From the NCBI GenBank assembly GCA_024226515.1, contig JAAELQ010000116.1, forward strand, positions 186,001-250,000: a stretch of DNA of 64,000 nucleotides. The letters run 5' to 3'. Of this stretch, positions 52,510 to 63,000 are shown piece by piece. How positions within the stretch are numbered: position 1 is the first letter of the stretch; each line of letters begins with the position of its first letter. The translations under genes were made by a program, and so were the position numbers. Below the pieces are notes generated by a model, which ran no database searches, was not told the origin of the DNA, and saw nothing but the letters and a program-made list of their open reading frames with translations. The stretch is from a bacterium. Lineage in GTDB: Bacteria; Acidobacteriota; Polarisedimenticolia; Polarisedimenticolales; Polarisedimenticolaceae.

Positions 52510-55500
52510 CTATGGAACGACGAAGGCGCGGAAGCTCGCGTTCGGCTGCGAGTAGGTGTAGAAGCAGAATCGACCGTCGTTGAACGTGCCCGTGATGTCG
52601 ATCTCGAGCGTGCCGTCCACGAAGATCTTCAACGAGCCGGCATCGAACTCGAACGTGAAGCGATACCAGCGATTGAAGGCCCAGCCGGTATCGCCGAGGT
52701 TGATCGCACGGGCGAGCTCGGTGACATGCCCGGTGTGGGTCCAGAACTCGTTCGGCGTCGGTACGCCCAGAACACGCGAGACGGCGATTCCGCGAGCCCC
52801 ACTGCTCTGGTTCCCGCGCTTCCAGTCGACCAGCACATAGTCCGCACCGGGGTTCGACGTGTCGCCGGGGGAAAACCCCAGGGCGAAGCCGACGAAGTCG
52901 TCGTCACTCGACCCGTTGACGCGTAGCTCACCGATCAGCTCGGAGACGAACGCATTCGTCGTGCTGCAGAAGACGTTCGGCTCGCCGTTGGTGGGTTCCG
53001 TCACCTGGAAGCCGTCGCCGCTGAGTGTCCAGTTGCCCGTGCCGCTGTACAGTTCGGGCGACCACAGCGTCAGGTCCACCGGCTCGGGCTCCGGTACGAT
53101 CGCAGGGACGAACGCGAGGCTGTGCGGGCGGCTCGGCAGGTCGATCGTGTCCAGTAGCGCCAGCGTTGCCGCGTCGAGCACCTGGATCTGGTTCATGCCC
53201 CGCATCGAGACCCAGAGCTCGCTTCCGTCCGGCGTCAGCGTGACGCGCCAGGGCTCCGTGCCCGCGCCGGTGGAAGCTCGGTTGACCTCGGCCAGCGTGC
53301 CGGTGTCGATCTCCACGATCTGGTTGGAGGTTGCCAGCGCTGCGAACAGCCGCTCTCCGTTGACCGTCGAGCCGACCTCGAGGCCTCGCGGCTCGCTGGG
53401 AGTTCCGGCGTCACTGACGTCGAGCGTGTGGGTCGTCGTGTTGAACGTCGGACTGTCCGGGTCGCTGTCGATCACGTCGATCGTCGAATTGCTGTAGCCG
53501 AAATAGCCGGACCCGACGAAGACGCGTGTCCCGACCCTGGCTGCGGCCACGTCCCACCCGTAGTAGATCGTGGTGTCGATTCCGCTCACCGTTCCCGTGG
53601 CGGTGTCGATCGCGCCGACCCCGCCATAGCCGTAGCTGTACGCGTTAGCGACATACACGCGCTCGGAGCCGTTGATCGGGTCGGTCGTGATCGCCACGCC
53701 CGTCGGCGAGAGGATCCCGGCGCCGAACAGGGTGGTCGGCGTCTGGGTCTGCAGGTCCAGCTCGGTCACCGAGCCGCCGAAGCGGTTCGAGATGTACGCG
53801 GTGCTGCTGTCCTGGGTAATCGCGATGTCCCAGGGTGAGCTGGTCGCCATCGTATCGACGACGAGATTGGTCTCCGGGTCGATGACCGACACCGAGTTGG
53901 ATCTCAGGTTGGCAACGTAGACGCGTTCTTCATCCGGGGACACGGCCACGCCCGTCGGGAAGCTGCCCACCTCGATGAAGTCCGTGATCTCTCGCGACTC
54001 CGTGCTGATCGCCGCGACGCGGTTGTCCGGCGCGGAATTCGTGCCTCGCAGCGCGACGAACGCGCTGAGAACCAGATTCGACGAGACGGAGAAGAACTCG
54101 GAGTTCGACTCCTGGGTCAGTGCGGGATTCGATCCATCCTCGTTGATCACCTGAACCGCGAAACTGCCCGCGATCGATGTGTCGGCACCGGTCAGTGCGA
54201 GGACCAGTCGCGTGGGGCCGACGTAGGTCACGGGACGACTCTCGCCGCGGAACTCGACGATCGACAGCGGGGTGAACCCGCTGCCGTCGATCGTGACGGC
54301 CACGGAGCCGGCGTTCTGCGCCACGACCTGCGGTGACAGCGAATCGATGGAAGGCACCGGGACGATGACGGTGAATACGACGCTTCCCGAGCTCGCCGAA
54401 CCCAGAGGAGCCGTCAGATCGAAGCTCTGTGGCCCGGTCGGTGCGGCAGGGTCGACGTCGATGCGGAGCGGTCGGGACGTCGGCGTCCCCCCGGCCAACA
54501 GAACCGGTGTCAGGCCCGTGCCGGAGAACGTGAACGAGTCGATGCCCCACAGATGATCGCCTTGAAGGTCCGCGAAGACGCTCGTCCCCTGGACTCCGGT
54601 GTCGGGGGAGATTCCACCGACCGAGGGCGGTCCCGCGACGACCAGTTGCAGCGCCGACGAGGTCAGGAACTGGCCCGGCGTCAGGAAGTCTTCGTTGGCC
54701 ACGGACAACGACAGGGTCGTGTCGGCGGCCAGGCTTGCCGCGCCGAGAGTGGTTTGCAACTCGGTCGGTCCGACGAGTGTCGTCGGCACGTCGCTGCTGT
54801 CGATGCGCACGGTCGAGCCGTCGTAGAAGCGGCTGCCGGACAACGAGATCGGCGTATCGGCCGAACCGGTGAGGACGAACGCCGGAGACAGTTGCTCCAG
54901 CACGGGAGTGCCCGGGATGACCTCCAGGGTCAGCGCCGGGTCGGTCGTCAGGCCTGCTGCGGCATCGACAACGAACGTCCGCGCCCCCAGCGGGGCGTCG
55001 ACGGCCACGTCGACCAGCAGGGAAAGGATGGTGTTCGTGTTCAATACGCTCACCTGGGCGGTGACGCCGGTGCCGTCGAAAGTCACGCCGGTCGTACCGA
55101 TGAGCCGGGTGCCGAAGACCAAAACGGGGGTCGTGCTGTCGAGTGTGGCGACGATAGGATCCAGCCCCGTCACGGTGGGGGCCACGCCGACCTCGACGCG
55201 GCCCTGAACGACATAGGGGATTCCGACGAGGCCCCAGCGGCCATCGGCCGTCATGACGCCGGACGGGACGAGGATACCGTTGAGACCACAGTCGACCGCG
55301 GAGTTACCCACGCCTTCCGGGAACGCTGCCAGGTCGACCTGGATCGCCGGTCCGGACATCGTACGGAGCGTCGTGTTCTCGATCGTGGGCGAAGAGCCTT
55401 CGACACGCACCGTCTCGCCGTAGCGGATCTCCGTGTGGCGCAAGATCGTCTCGACCGAAACGGTCGCGGCGGTGAACACGAGTTCGGACCAGTCGCCGGC

Positions 55501-55821
55501 CGCGGGTGTCGAACCCGGCGCGTCGTCGTCCGATGTGATGACCACAGGAGACGCTGCCGTCCCCTGGGCGTCCAGCGAACCCTGAACGGAGATTCCGACA
55601 CCGTCGGCAAGGCGCAGGGTCACCCCCGCCTCCAGCGTCAACTTCGCGCCGAGGATATCCAGGTCTGACGTCACGAGGTACGGGCTGTCTGCCGCGGTCA
55701 GCACCGTGTCCGTGTCGATCGGCCCGACGAGGATCGTGTCCGCGCACGCAATGCCCCCGGGCGCCGCGACGAGCGCCGCAAGCAAGATCGCCTTCGCGAT
55801 GGCGCTGAGTGTCCGCTTCAC
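52510..55821 (-). CDS. Giant secreted protein: beta-helix, IPT/TIG repeats, YVTN propeller, thrombospondin-C-like domain
   Basis: The 1,103-residue product starts at a GTG (55821) that overlaps the TGA of the rhodanese-like gene as GTGA. It has a signal peptide (TLSAIAKAILLAALVAAPGG), a beta-helix-like region (30-235; LTLEAGVTLRLADGVGISVQ), four to five IPT/TIG-type domains (about 235-640; VLEQLSPAFVLTGSADTPIS), a YVTN-like propeller (about 680-960; NSVSVIDPETNLVVDTMATS) and a C-terminal domain resembling the thrombospondin C-terminal lectin-like fold (DDDFVGFALGFSPGD, DYVLVDWKRGNQ). Binding and adhesion roles are plausible; no enzyme motif is present. It is the last gene of its operon. Confidence 0.82.
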   Translation of the reverse strand: MKRTLSAIAKAILLAALVAAPGGIACADTILVGPIDTDTVLTAADSPYLVTSDLDILGAKLTLEAGVTLRLADGVGISVQGSLDAQGTAASPVVITSDDDAPGSTPAAGDWSELVFTAATVSVETILRHTEIRYGETVRVEGSSPTIENTTLRTMSGPAIQVDLAAFPEGVGNSAVDCGLNGILVPSGVMTADGRWGLVGIPYVVQGRVEVGVAPTVTGLDPIVATLDSTTPVLVFGTRLIGTTGVTFDGTGVTAQVSVLNTNTILSLLVDVAVDAPLGARTFVVDAAAGLTTDPALTLEVIPGTPVLEQLSPAFVLTGSADTPISLSGSRFYDGSTVRIDSSDVPTTLVGPTELQTTLGAASLAADTTLSLSVANEDFLTPGQFLTSSALQLVVAGPPSVGGISPDTGVQGTSVFADLQGDHLWGIDSFTFSGTGLTPVLLAGGTPTSRPLRIDVDPAAPTGPQSFDLTAPLGSASSGSVVFTVIVPVPSIDSLSPQVVAQNAGSVAVTIDGSGFTPLSIVEFRGESRPVTYVGPTRLVLALTGADTSIAGSFAVQVINEDGSNPALTQESNSEFFSVSSNLVLSAFVALRGTNSAPDNRVAAISTESREITDFIEVGSFPTGVAVSPDEERVYVANLRSNSVSVIDPETNLVVDTMATSSPWDIAITQDSSTAYISNRFGGSVTELDLQTQTPTTLFGAGILSPTGVAITTDPINGSERVYVANAYSYGYGGVGAIDTATGTVSGIDTTIYYGWDVAAARVGTRVFVGSGYFGYSNSTIDVIDSDPDSPTFNTTTHTLDVSDAGTPSEPRGLEVGSTVNGERLFAALATSNQIVEIDTGTLAEVNRASTGAGTEPWRVTLTPDGSELWVSMRGMNQIQVLDAATLALLDTIDLPSRPHSLAFVPAIVPEPEPVDLTLWSPELYSGTGNWTLSGDGFQVTEPTNGEPNVFCSTTNAFVSELIGELRVNGSSDDDFVGFALGFSPGDTSNPGADYVLVDWKRGNQSSGARGIAVSRVLGVPTPNEFWTHTGHVTELARAINLGDTGWAFNRWYRFTFEFDAGSLKIFVDGTLEIDITGTFNDGRFCFYTYSQPNASFRAFVVP

Positions 55822-56600
55822 TTCTCGATCCTCAGACCCTTGTCCGACCAGGCCTTCATGCCGCCGTACAGCGTCTTGACCGCCCGGTAGCCGTCTCGGC
55901 GGAGTTGCTCGCCGAGGTCGCCCGCCTTGCCGTCTCCTGCGTCGTACAGGACGACGATCTGTTTGCGATCGATTCCGACGACTTTCTGCCGCAGCTCGGA
56001 AAGGTCGCGTGCCGCCAGCGCACCCGGCAGGTGACCGTCGCGGTAGACCGCGATCGGTCGCAGGTCGACGACCGTCACCTCGGTGTTCGTCTCCAGCAGT
56101 CGATCGAGCGACTCCACGGGGAGCATCTCGACCAGCGGCGCGTCGGTCGGCCCGGGCTCGACGACGATCGGCAGCCCCTCGGCCTGCCACGCCGTCATCC
56201 CGCCTTCCATGCGGTATACGCGCGCAAAGCCCATGGCCTCGAGCGAGTCTGCCGCCTTCGCGGACTCGGCCGCGCCTGCACCCGCGTCATACACGACGAT
56301 CACCGACGCCTTCGGCAGAGGTTTGTCCCCGATGGCGAAGGCCGGCACGTTGAGCGCGCCTCGGATGTGCTTGAAGCCGAACTGATGCGCCGGCCGCGTG
56401 TCGACGAGCAGGAACACCTGTCCCTGCTCTTGCCACTGGGCCACCAGCGTCGGCGGAACCTCGATCGTCTCCGCCAGCACCATGCCGGAGAGGCCTCCGC
56501 ACAGCAACAGGACGCAGAGGCGCAGCAACCGCTCCGGTTTCGATCGGATGCTCGTTCGTCCAGTGGCCGCGCTGTTCATGTTCTCCTCGATCCTCTCCAT
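55818..56600 (-). CDS. Secreted twin rhodanese-like protein lacking both catalytic Cys
   Basis: The 260-residue protein has a signal-anchor (LLRLCVLLLCGGLSGMVLA) and two rhodanese domains (about 45-150 and 155-258). Each shows the family helix and loop, but the catalytic position is Asp in both (YDAGAG with D105, YDAGDG with D220) instead of Cys, so sulfur transfer is not expected. The first domain has LLVDTRPAHQFGFKHIRGAL, the second VVDLRPIAVYRDGHLPGAL. It may be a binding module. The ATG at 56600 follows the previous stop as TGAGATG; ATG 56579 with GAGGAG is an alternative. Confidence 0.8.
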   Translation of the reverse strand: MERIEENMNSAATGRTSIRSKPERLLRLCVLLLCGGLSGMVLAETIEVPPTLVAQWQEQGQVFLLVDTRPAHQFGFKHIRGALNVPAFAIGDKPLPKASVIVVYDAGAGAAESAKAADSLEAMGFARVYRMEGGMTAWQAEGLPIVVEPGPTDAPLVEMLPVESLDRLLETNTEVTVVDLRPIAVYRDGHLPGALAARDLSELRQKVVGIDRKQIVVLYDAGDGKAGDLGEQLRRDGYRAVKTLYGGMKAWSDKGLRIEK

Positions 56601-56601
56601 C

Positions 56602-59600
56602 TCACGGCAGGAACGGTCCGGCCGCCTCGCGTGCGTAGATCAGGTACCCCTCACCGACGACGATCTCGAAGTCGCTCCCGACCAGCGTCGGACCGTCGAC
56701 GGCGAGTGCTTGCCAGCGTCCGCTGGGCACGTCGTAACGAACGATCGAGCTGATCTTCGACAGCCCGAGCTCCTTCAGCCAATCGGAAGCACGAAGCCCG
56801 GGTGGGGTGCAGGGCAGGGAAACGTAGTTTGGTCCCGGCGTCACGGAGACGCCCGCACACAGCGTTGGCGCCGCGAGAGCCAGCGAGTCGTCGGCCGTGG
56901 CGGAGGAGGCGATCGCATCGCCCACGACGATGGGGAAATCGTCGCCCTCGACCGCGCCGCCACCCGGGGCAAGCCTCGCGACGCGGAACGTCCCCTCGAC
57001 GGGGTCGTACCGCCGAAGTTCCGTCACGCCGGAGGCCGTCCACTCGCCCAACAGCGCGAACGCCGTGGGGAACGCGGCGACGACGGAGTCCGTCAGTCCG
57101 ATCAGGTTGAGCCCCGGGCCCACCTGCTTGGCGATCGGTAGGGCGTCCAGGGCGACCTCGGTCGAGCGAATCTGCCATCGTCCGGTTCGGTCGTCTTGCC
57201 ACACGATGCGGTTGCCGTCCACCGCCGGGCGTTCCTGTCGCGCGGGATCGGACGTGATCCTCAGCGAGCGCCGTGTGTCGACGTTCAATACCGAGACCGC
57301 GGGGTCTCCGAGCCCCGCAAGGAAGTCCACGTAGCCCACGCGGCTGCCGCGCAGGTCGGGATGCGTCTCGTCCGTCGGCGTGTAGGTCAGCCGACGCTCG
57401 ACGTCGTCGGCGATCTCGTACAAGTACAACTCGCGATTGCCGTCGCGTCGATCGACCCACACCAGGCGATCGCCGTCGATCGTCGGCTGGGTCTGGCTCT
57501 CGACGTCGTCGGTGATGCGCTGTTCCGAGCGGGTCGCCAGGTCGTAGAGGAAGATATCGGCGAGGCCGAATCGATAATCCTCGAACGCGATCCATGTTCC
57601 CGAGATCGATGGCCGGATCTGGTCATGAGCTCCGGTGTCTCCGACGCTGACCTCGACCGTTTCCCCGGTGTCGATGTTGCGCGCCACCACGTCCCACCGA
57701 CCCCCGCGGTCTTCCTGCCACACGACCCACGGCGCGGAGACGACGGGCTGTTCCTGGTCCGCCAAGTCGGTCGCGAACGGCGAGGTCACGCCCGCGCCGA
57801 TCTCGTGCAGGAAGATGTCCCAGTTGCCGTTGCGACGGTCTTGCCACACGATGTAGGCGCCGTCCGTGGCCGGGTTTCGTTGCTCGGATGTCTGTCCCGC
57901 GGTGAGGTTGGACGCGAGGCCGCCGGACAGATCCAGCAGCAATACGTCCCAATCGCCCGCGCGGTTGTCTTCCCAGACGAGTCGTGTGCCCACGAGGTCG
58001 GGCACCTGCTGGTCGGCATCGGGAGCCGCCGCGGGGACGTCTTGATCGACGAACTCCGTCACGTCCACGATCGTCGACGCGGTCGACGAGTGTCCCAACG
58101 GATCGGTCGCCGAGGCCCGCAACGTGTACGTGCCCTCCGGGACCGGAACGGCGCTGTCGTTCGCGCCGTCCCACAGGATCTGACGCGGCACGCCGGATTG
58201 AAGCGTGAAGGCGATCGTGCGCACGAGCTGCAGCGTGTCGAAGTTCGGGCCCGTGCCGGAGGCGACCTCGAGCAGACCCGAGAGATCGGCGATGGCGTCG
58301 GTGGCGGTTACGGACAACGCCGCCTCACGTGCCACCGCCTCGCCTGGAGGCGCCGTGGGCGTGATCGTGTCCGGCTGGGCGACCAGCGGGTCGAGTGCCG
58401 GCGCGTCCGGGTCCACGACGACCTGCACCACGCGGTCCGACTCCACGTTGCCGGCGCGATCGGTCGAACGGAAGACGATCTGGTGCGGCCCGGGATCCGT
58501 GATCGTGAACGGCAGTCCGGGCAGGTAGTCCGGCGCACCGTCGAGTCGATACTCGATCGCGTCCACGCCGCTGATGTCGTCGGTGGCCGTGAACAAGATC
58601 TGCGTCGTAGGCGTGATGAACGTCGGGTCGCTGCCGAAGAACGGCTCCTGGAACACGAGGGTCGTCGAGGGAGCCAGCGTGTCCAGCTCGGGCTGCGCGT
58701 AGCGCACCGTGTACGTCCCGGTCGAGTCGAAATCGATGACGTTGACGAAGTAGTGGTACAGCGTGGGGATATCCTCGTCCTTGACGCGGCTGACCCAGAA
58801 GTTCTCGGGTTTCAGGACCTTGCCGTCCGAGCGTACGACCTCGACGAGGGCGATCAAGCCGTCCGCGGGGTCCGCCACGCGAGCGAACGCCCAACCGGGG
58901 ATCGTGGCGATCGTCAACGTGACGTCCTCGCCGGACGACGGGTTGCCCGTCGCGGTGGCGTTCACCGGGTTGACCGGGAAGTTGTCGCAATCGGAGTCGA
59001 AGATCTCGTCGGGGACGAATTCGCCGTCGTCGTCCGTGTCGGCCAGGAAATCGGGGGCGGTGTCGCGGCCCGGGAGATCGACCAGCATCTCGCGCACGAG
59101 GCCGTTGCTCGATGATCCCTGGATCAACGAGGTCAGGTCTCCGCCCAACTCCGGAGCGTGGGTGTACGAGGCGTCGAACTCGACGAAGCGGCCCGAGAGT
59201 GTCGTGATCATTTCCCACGTCGCCACTCCGCACTCGGAGGGTGCGATGGTGCCGAACGCGGCGTCCAGCGTCGGCTCCACCGCGGAGCCGTTGACGGCAG
59301 TGCCGAGCAGGCGGAACGCGATCAACAGTCCCTGCACGTTCTCGACGATCTGCGGCTGGCCCGACGAGATGCGCAGGTTGCCGGCGGTGCCGTGGCCCTC
59401 GTTGTGCACTCGGACGCCGAGACTGAACGGCACCGGTGCCTCCACCGTCTCGGTGAACGGGTCATCCGCCTCGACCTCGCGCGGCAGGAAATAGTCCACT
59501 TGCAGCAGCGGCTGCGGGCGAACCTGGATCGGCGCGGGGAACAACTCGAGCGAGCGATCGCCGCCCGTGACGGAGAACGTCACCTGACCGCCGACCGTGT

Positions 59601-60030
59601 AGAACTGCCCGATTTCCTCGACTCCGCCCGCTCCAGCCGAGGGGATGATCAACCAGTGCACCTCGGCGCGCGCGCCTGCGGGCAGCGTCCCCGTGCCGTC
59701 GACGGCGTCGACGTGGTCCTTGCGGTCGACGCGGACGAAGAACAGATCGGCGGCCGGCTCGCCGTCGCTCGTGCGAATGTCGAGGTCGACGCCGAAGTCG
59801 TTCAGCGCCTCGTCGGGAAGATCGTTCGTGATGACGAGTCGCGCGTCGAACGCCACGCGCTCGAACGTCAGTCGTTGCAGGATCTCGATCTTCACCGTCG
59901 CGCAGACCGAGGCCGGCTGGCCCGCGACGTCGGAGATCGCGAACAGTGCGACGAGCCCCGTGCAGACGACGGCAGCCGCGAGGCGACGCCTCACCGTCCG
60001 CAGCCGCTCAGATGCGATTCTAGAAGTCAT
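56602..60030 (-). CDS. Giant secreted protein with Ig-like domains and a TolB-like propeller
   Basis: The 1,142-residue protein has a signal-anchor (LAAAVVCTGLVALFAISDVA), beta-sandwich domains in the first half (chromosome-scaffold-like adhesin pattern; NAEG-type bacterial Ig with IVFRSTDRAGNVESDRVVQV), and a six- to seven-bladed TolB/PD40-type propeller (about 670-960; repeated VWQDRRNGNWDIFLHE, VWVDRRDGNRELYLYE, VWQEDRGGRWDVVA). The C-terminal 180 residues repeat a smaller beta domain. An EF-hand-like acidic loop DTDDDGEFVPDE is near 335. It overlaps the preceding gene by 11 bases and precedes the rhodanese-like gene by one base. Confidence 0.8.
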   Translation of the reverse strand: MTSRIASERLRTVRRRLAAAVVCTGLVALFAISDVAGQPASVCATVKIEILQRLTFERVAFDARLVITNDLPDEALNDFGVDLDIRTSDGEPAADLFFVRVDRKDHVDAVDGTGTLPAGARAEVHWLIIPSAGAGGVEEIGQFYTVGGQVTFSVTGGDRSLELFPAPIQVRPQPLLQVDYFLPREVEADDPFTETVEAPVPFSLGVRVHNEGHGTAGNLRISSGQPQIVENVQGLLIAFRLLGTAVNGSAVEPTLDAAFGTIAPSECGVATWEMITTLSGRFVEFDASYTHAPELGGDLTSLIQGSSSNGLVREMLVDLPGRDTAPDFLADTDDDGEFVPDEIFDSDCDNFPVNPVNATATGNPSSGEDVTLTIATIPGWAFARVADPADGLIALVEVVRSDGKVLKPENFWVSRVKDEDIPTLYHYFVNVIDFDSTGTYTVRYAQPELDTLAPSTTLVFQEPFFGSDPTFITPTTQILFTATDDISGVDAIEYRLDGAPDYLPGLPFTITDPGPHQIVFRSTDRAGNVESDRVVQVVVDPDAPALDPLVAQPDTITPTAPPGEAVAREAALSVTATDAIADLSGLLEVASGTGPNFDTLQLVRTIAFTLQSGVPRQILWDGANDSAVPVPEGTYTLRASATDPLGHSSTASTIVDVTEFVDQDVPAAAPDADQQVPDLVGTRLVWEDNRAGDWDVLLLDLSGGLASNLTAGQTSEQRNPATDGAYIVWQDRRNGNWDIFLHEIGAGVTSPFATDLADQEQPVVSAPWVVWQEDRGGRWDVVARNIDTGETVEVSVGDTGAHDQIRPSISGTWIAFEDYRFGLADIFLYDLATRSEQRITDDVESQTQPTIDGDRLVWVDRRDGNRELYLYEIADDVERRLTYTPTDETHPDLRGSRVGYVDFLAGLGDPAVSVLNVDTRRSLRITSDPARQERPAVDGNRIVWQDDRTGRWQIRSTEVALDALPIAKQVGPGLNLIGLTDSVVAAFPTAFALLGEWTASGVTELRRYDPVEGTFRVARLAPGGGAVEGDDFPIVVGDAIASSATADDSLALAAPTLCAGVSVTPGPNYVSLPCTPPGLRASDWLKELGLSKISSIVRYDVPSGRWQALAVDGPTLVGSDFEIVVGEGYLIYAREAAGPFLP

Positions 60031-63000
60031 CGCAGTCCAGGTAGTTGAGAATCGCGGGGTAGCTCGTGCCGAAGTTGCCGGTGTTCAGCACGGGCAGATT
60101 AACGTTGCTCGATCCGGTTCCCGGCGTGCTCTCGAACAGGAACGACAGGTCGCACGCCTCGGGGAGGAAGTGGCACAGACATTGTCCGATCTCTCGTCCG
60201 CAACCGAATGCGGCTCCGATGCCGAAGCCGCCGAGCGCGCTGCTGATGAAGCCGGCCGAGTCGCCGATGTCGCCCGGAACCTGTTCGAGACAGCCCAAGA
60301 TGTTGAAGTCGCCAAAGCAGTTGCACGCGACGTCGATCGCGGAGCTGTCGATCCCGGCCGCGGTCGCCGCGGCACCGGCGCAGGAACACGCTGTCGACGC
60401 GGTCAGTCCCCCGGAGGCCAGTCCACTGATGCAATCGCAGACGCCTCCGGCAAACGAGCCCAGTGGGCCGCCGAACGCCGAGCCGCAGTTCTTGATCAGG
60501 TCGCAGATGTCGCAGCCCGAATCGCACAGGCCGAGCTGGTCGGCAAGGCTCTCGCCCGCCGGGACGTGAATCGTGATGCGCAGGAACGAGGGGACCGGCA
60601 CCAGGAACCCGGCCGCGCAGATGTACTCTCCGACCTGAGACACGCTGGCCGGCCGCGGCGCGCACGGATCGAACGGCTGCGTCCCGGCCGCGACGGCGCG
60701 AGGGTCGATCCCGGCGGCGGCCAACGATTGGGCCAGCGGTGTCGGCTGCCACTGACCCGTCGGGCCGCTCGGCGTGGTTCCGCCCGCGCCGTTGAACTCG
60801 GCCTCGGCCGGGAAGTCCAGACGGAACGGGATCGTGATCGTTTCGTTGGCTCCAAGGCGATCGATGTGGTCGATCAGCGTGTCCAACACCAGACCACCGC
60901 CCGCGCGGGGGGTGATCTCGATGTTGTCGGCCGCGACCAGCCCGTGGTTTTTCAACGTGTACTCGCCGAAGTAGGTTCCACCCGGCCCGAGCGAGATACT
61001 CAGGCTGGCGGGGGTGGTCACCAGCACCGGCGCGGGGACGTCGGTCTCGAAGGTCGCGGTCAGTGTGAACTCGTAGCGATCCTCGATGATGACCGGCGTC
61101 ACGCTCCACTCGACCGTGATGTACACCACGTTGTTGTACACGCTGATCGCCGCCGTCGAGTCCGCCTCGACGTCGAAGTTACCCACCGAGTTCTGGGTCC
61201 CGGGGGCTTGCGCACGGTACTGATACGGTCCGGCGGGGAGATCTCGGAACGTCGTCAATCCGGAGGCGTCGGTGGATTGCGTAAACGTCAGCGTCGGCAC
61301 CTGCAGGTTCTGGATCCACACCGAGGCGCCGTCGATCAGCGTGTCCTCGGTGTTCCGCACCTCGAACATCGCGTCGCCGGTTTGTGACGACGTCACGATG
61401 GCGAACAGGTTCTCGGTGAACGGCGGGTGATTGTCACTGCGCACGACGAAGCTGTCGGAGTAGATGCCCGGCGTCAGGTCGTCCGGAGGAGCGAAGAGCA
61501 CTGGAACATCGGCGAAGCTACCCACGGGAATCGGTGCCAGCTGCTCAAGGACGCCGAGCGTGATCCACGACGACGACGGCGCGTCCAACGTGACGCCTTC
61601 CAGCGGTGAGTAGCCGCGGTTGCGGATCCTCACGCTGCGTGTATGCAGTGATCCGGTCGGCACGCTGACCTCGACGAACGACGGGCTCGCCGAGAGGACG
61701 GGGAGGGCCTGAACGAGATCGAGACCGACGTCGAAGCTCCGCGTGATGTTCTCTGCCGTGGTCACGTCCAGTGTGGCGAAGTTCGCCGAGTCCGCCGCGA
61801 CGTCGGCAATGATCGTCAGCGTCAACGAAGCGGAGCGCCCGGGACCCAGCGTCGCGGGCAGCCGGCTCGTATCGAGCGCGGTCGACACGCCGTTGCCCGT
61901 CAGCACCTCGAAGTTGAAGCCCGTCAGTGGCGTTTCTCCGGTGTTGCGCAGTCTCAGGGAAACCGGGAAGCTCGAGTTCTTCGACATGCGCAGGTTGAAT
62001 GCGCGGGGCTCGAAGCGCAGGCCGAGGATGTCGAACGTCGCCTGGGAAGCACGCTCGATGACGGTCGGGTGCGTGGCCCAGATCGAGTAGGCGCCCGCCT
62101 CACCCGACACCGGCTGGAATGTCAGCGAGAAATCGCCGTTCGAATCGGTGTCGGCAAAGAAGAACCGGTCGAACCCGCGTGTGTGTACGCCTATCTTGAC
62201 CGGGACGTCGGGTGCGGCGGCGCCGCTGACGGGGTCGAACGCGCGGCCCGTGATCAGCACTGCCTCGCCCTGGTCGTAGACCGTGCGATCCGGTGCTGCG
62301 TCGGCGAGGTACGCCGGAGCGCCGGTGGACACCGCCTGGGTCGCGCGCAGCTCGGGGCCGACGACGTCCGGAGTAAAGCCGAGCAGGTCGGAATGAGTCC
62401 GTCCGACGACTGCCTCGGCGAACAACGTCTCCGGAGCGGTTGACGGGATCGGCAGCTCGAGGTTCGTGGTCAGGAAGGAGCTTCCTCCGGCGATGTTCGT
62501 GAACGATCGGTCGGCGGTGTTGATCAGCCCGGACCCGGTCTGCTGCAGTTTGCGGCTGGCCAGCACGTTACCGTCGCCGTCCTTGAGGAAGACCTCCACG
62601 TCCGGGCTGGGTCCGCCGCTCTGCGAAGTCAGCGCCTGCAGGTTCGCGGTGCCGTGGTTGAACAGCTTGATCTTCAATCGCCCTGTGGTTCCGAGTACCA
62701 GCGGATCGTTGAAGATCTGGATCGGCGCCGGTGGTTCGACGACCGCTAGCGTTTCGCTGCGCAGCACGCGCACCGAGGTTCCAGGAGTGCTGGACATTGT
62801 CAGTTCGAGGTCCAGCACTCGTGTGGCTTCGCCGCCCGCACCGCAGGACACCACGCCGGTCAACGTCAGCGTCTCGCCTGCGGGCAGAGGTTGGCTGCCG
62901 TCCACAACGGTCGTGCTGATCTCGGTCGCTCCGTTACGGAGAACGAGTCGAAGCGAGAGGCCGTTCAGCGTCTCGTTTGAGCGATTCTCGACCTCGACGT

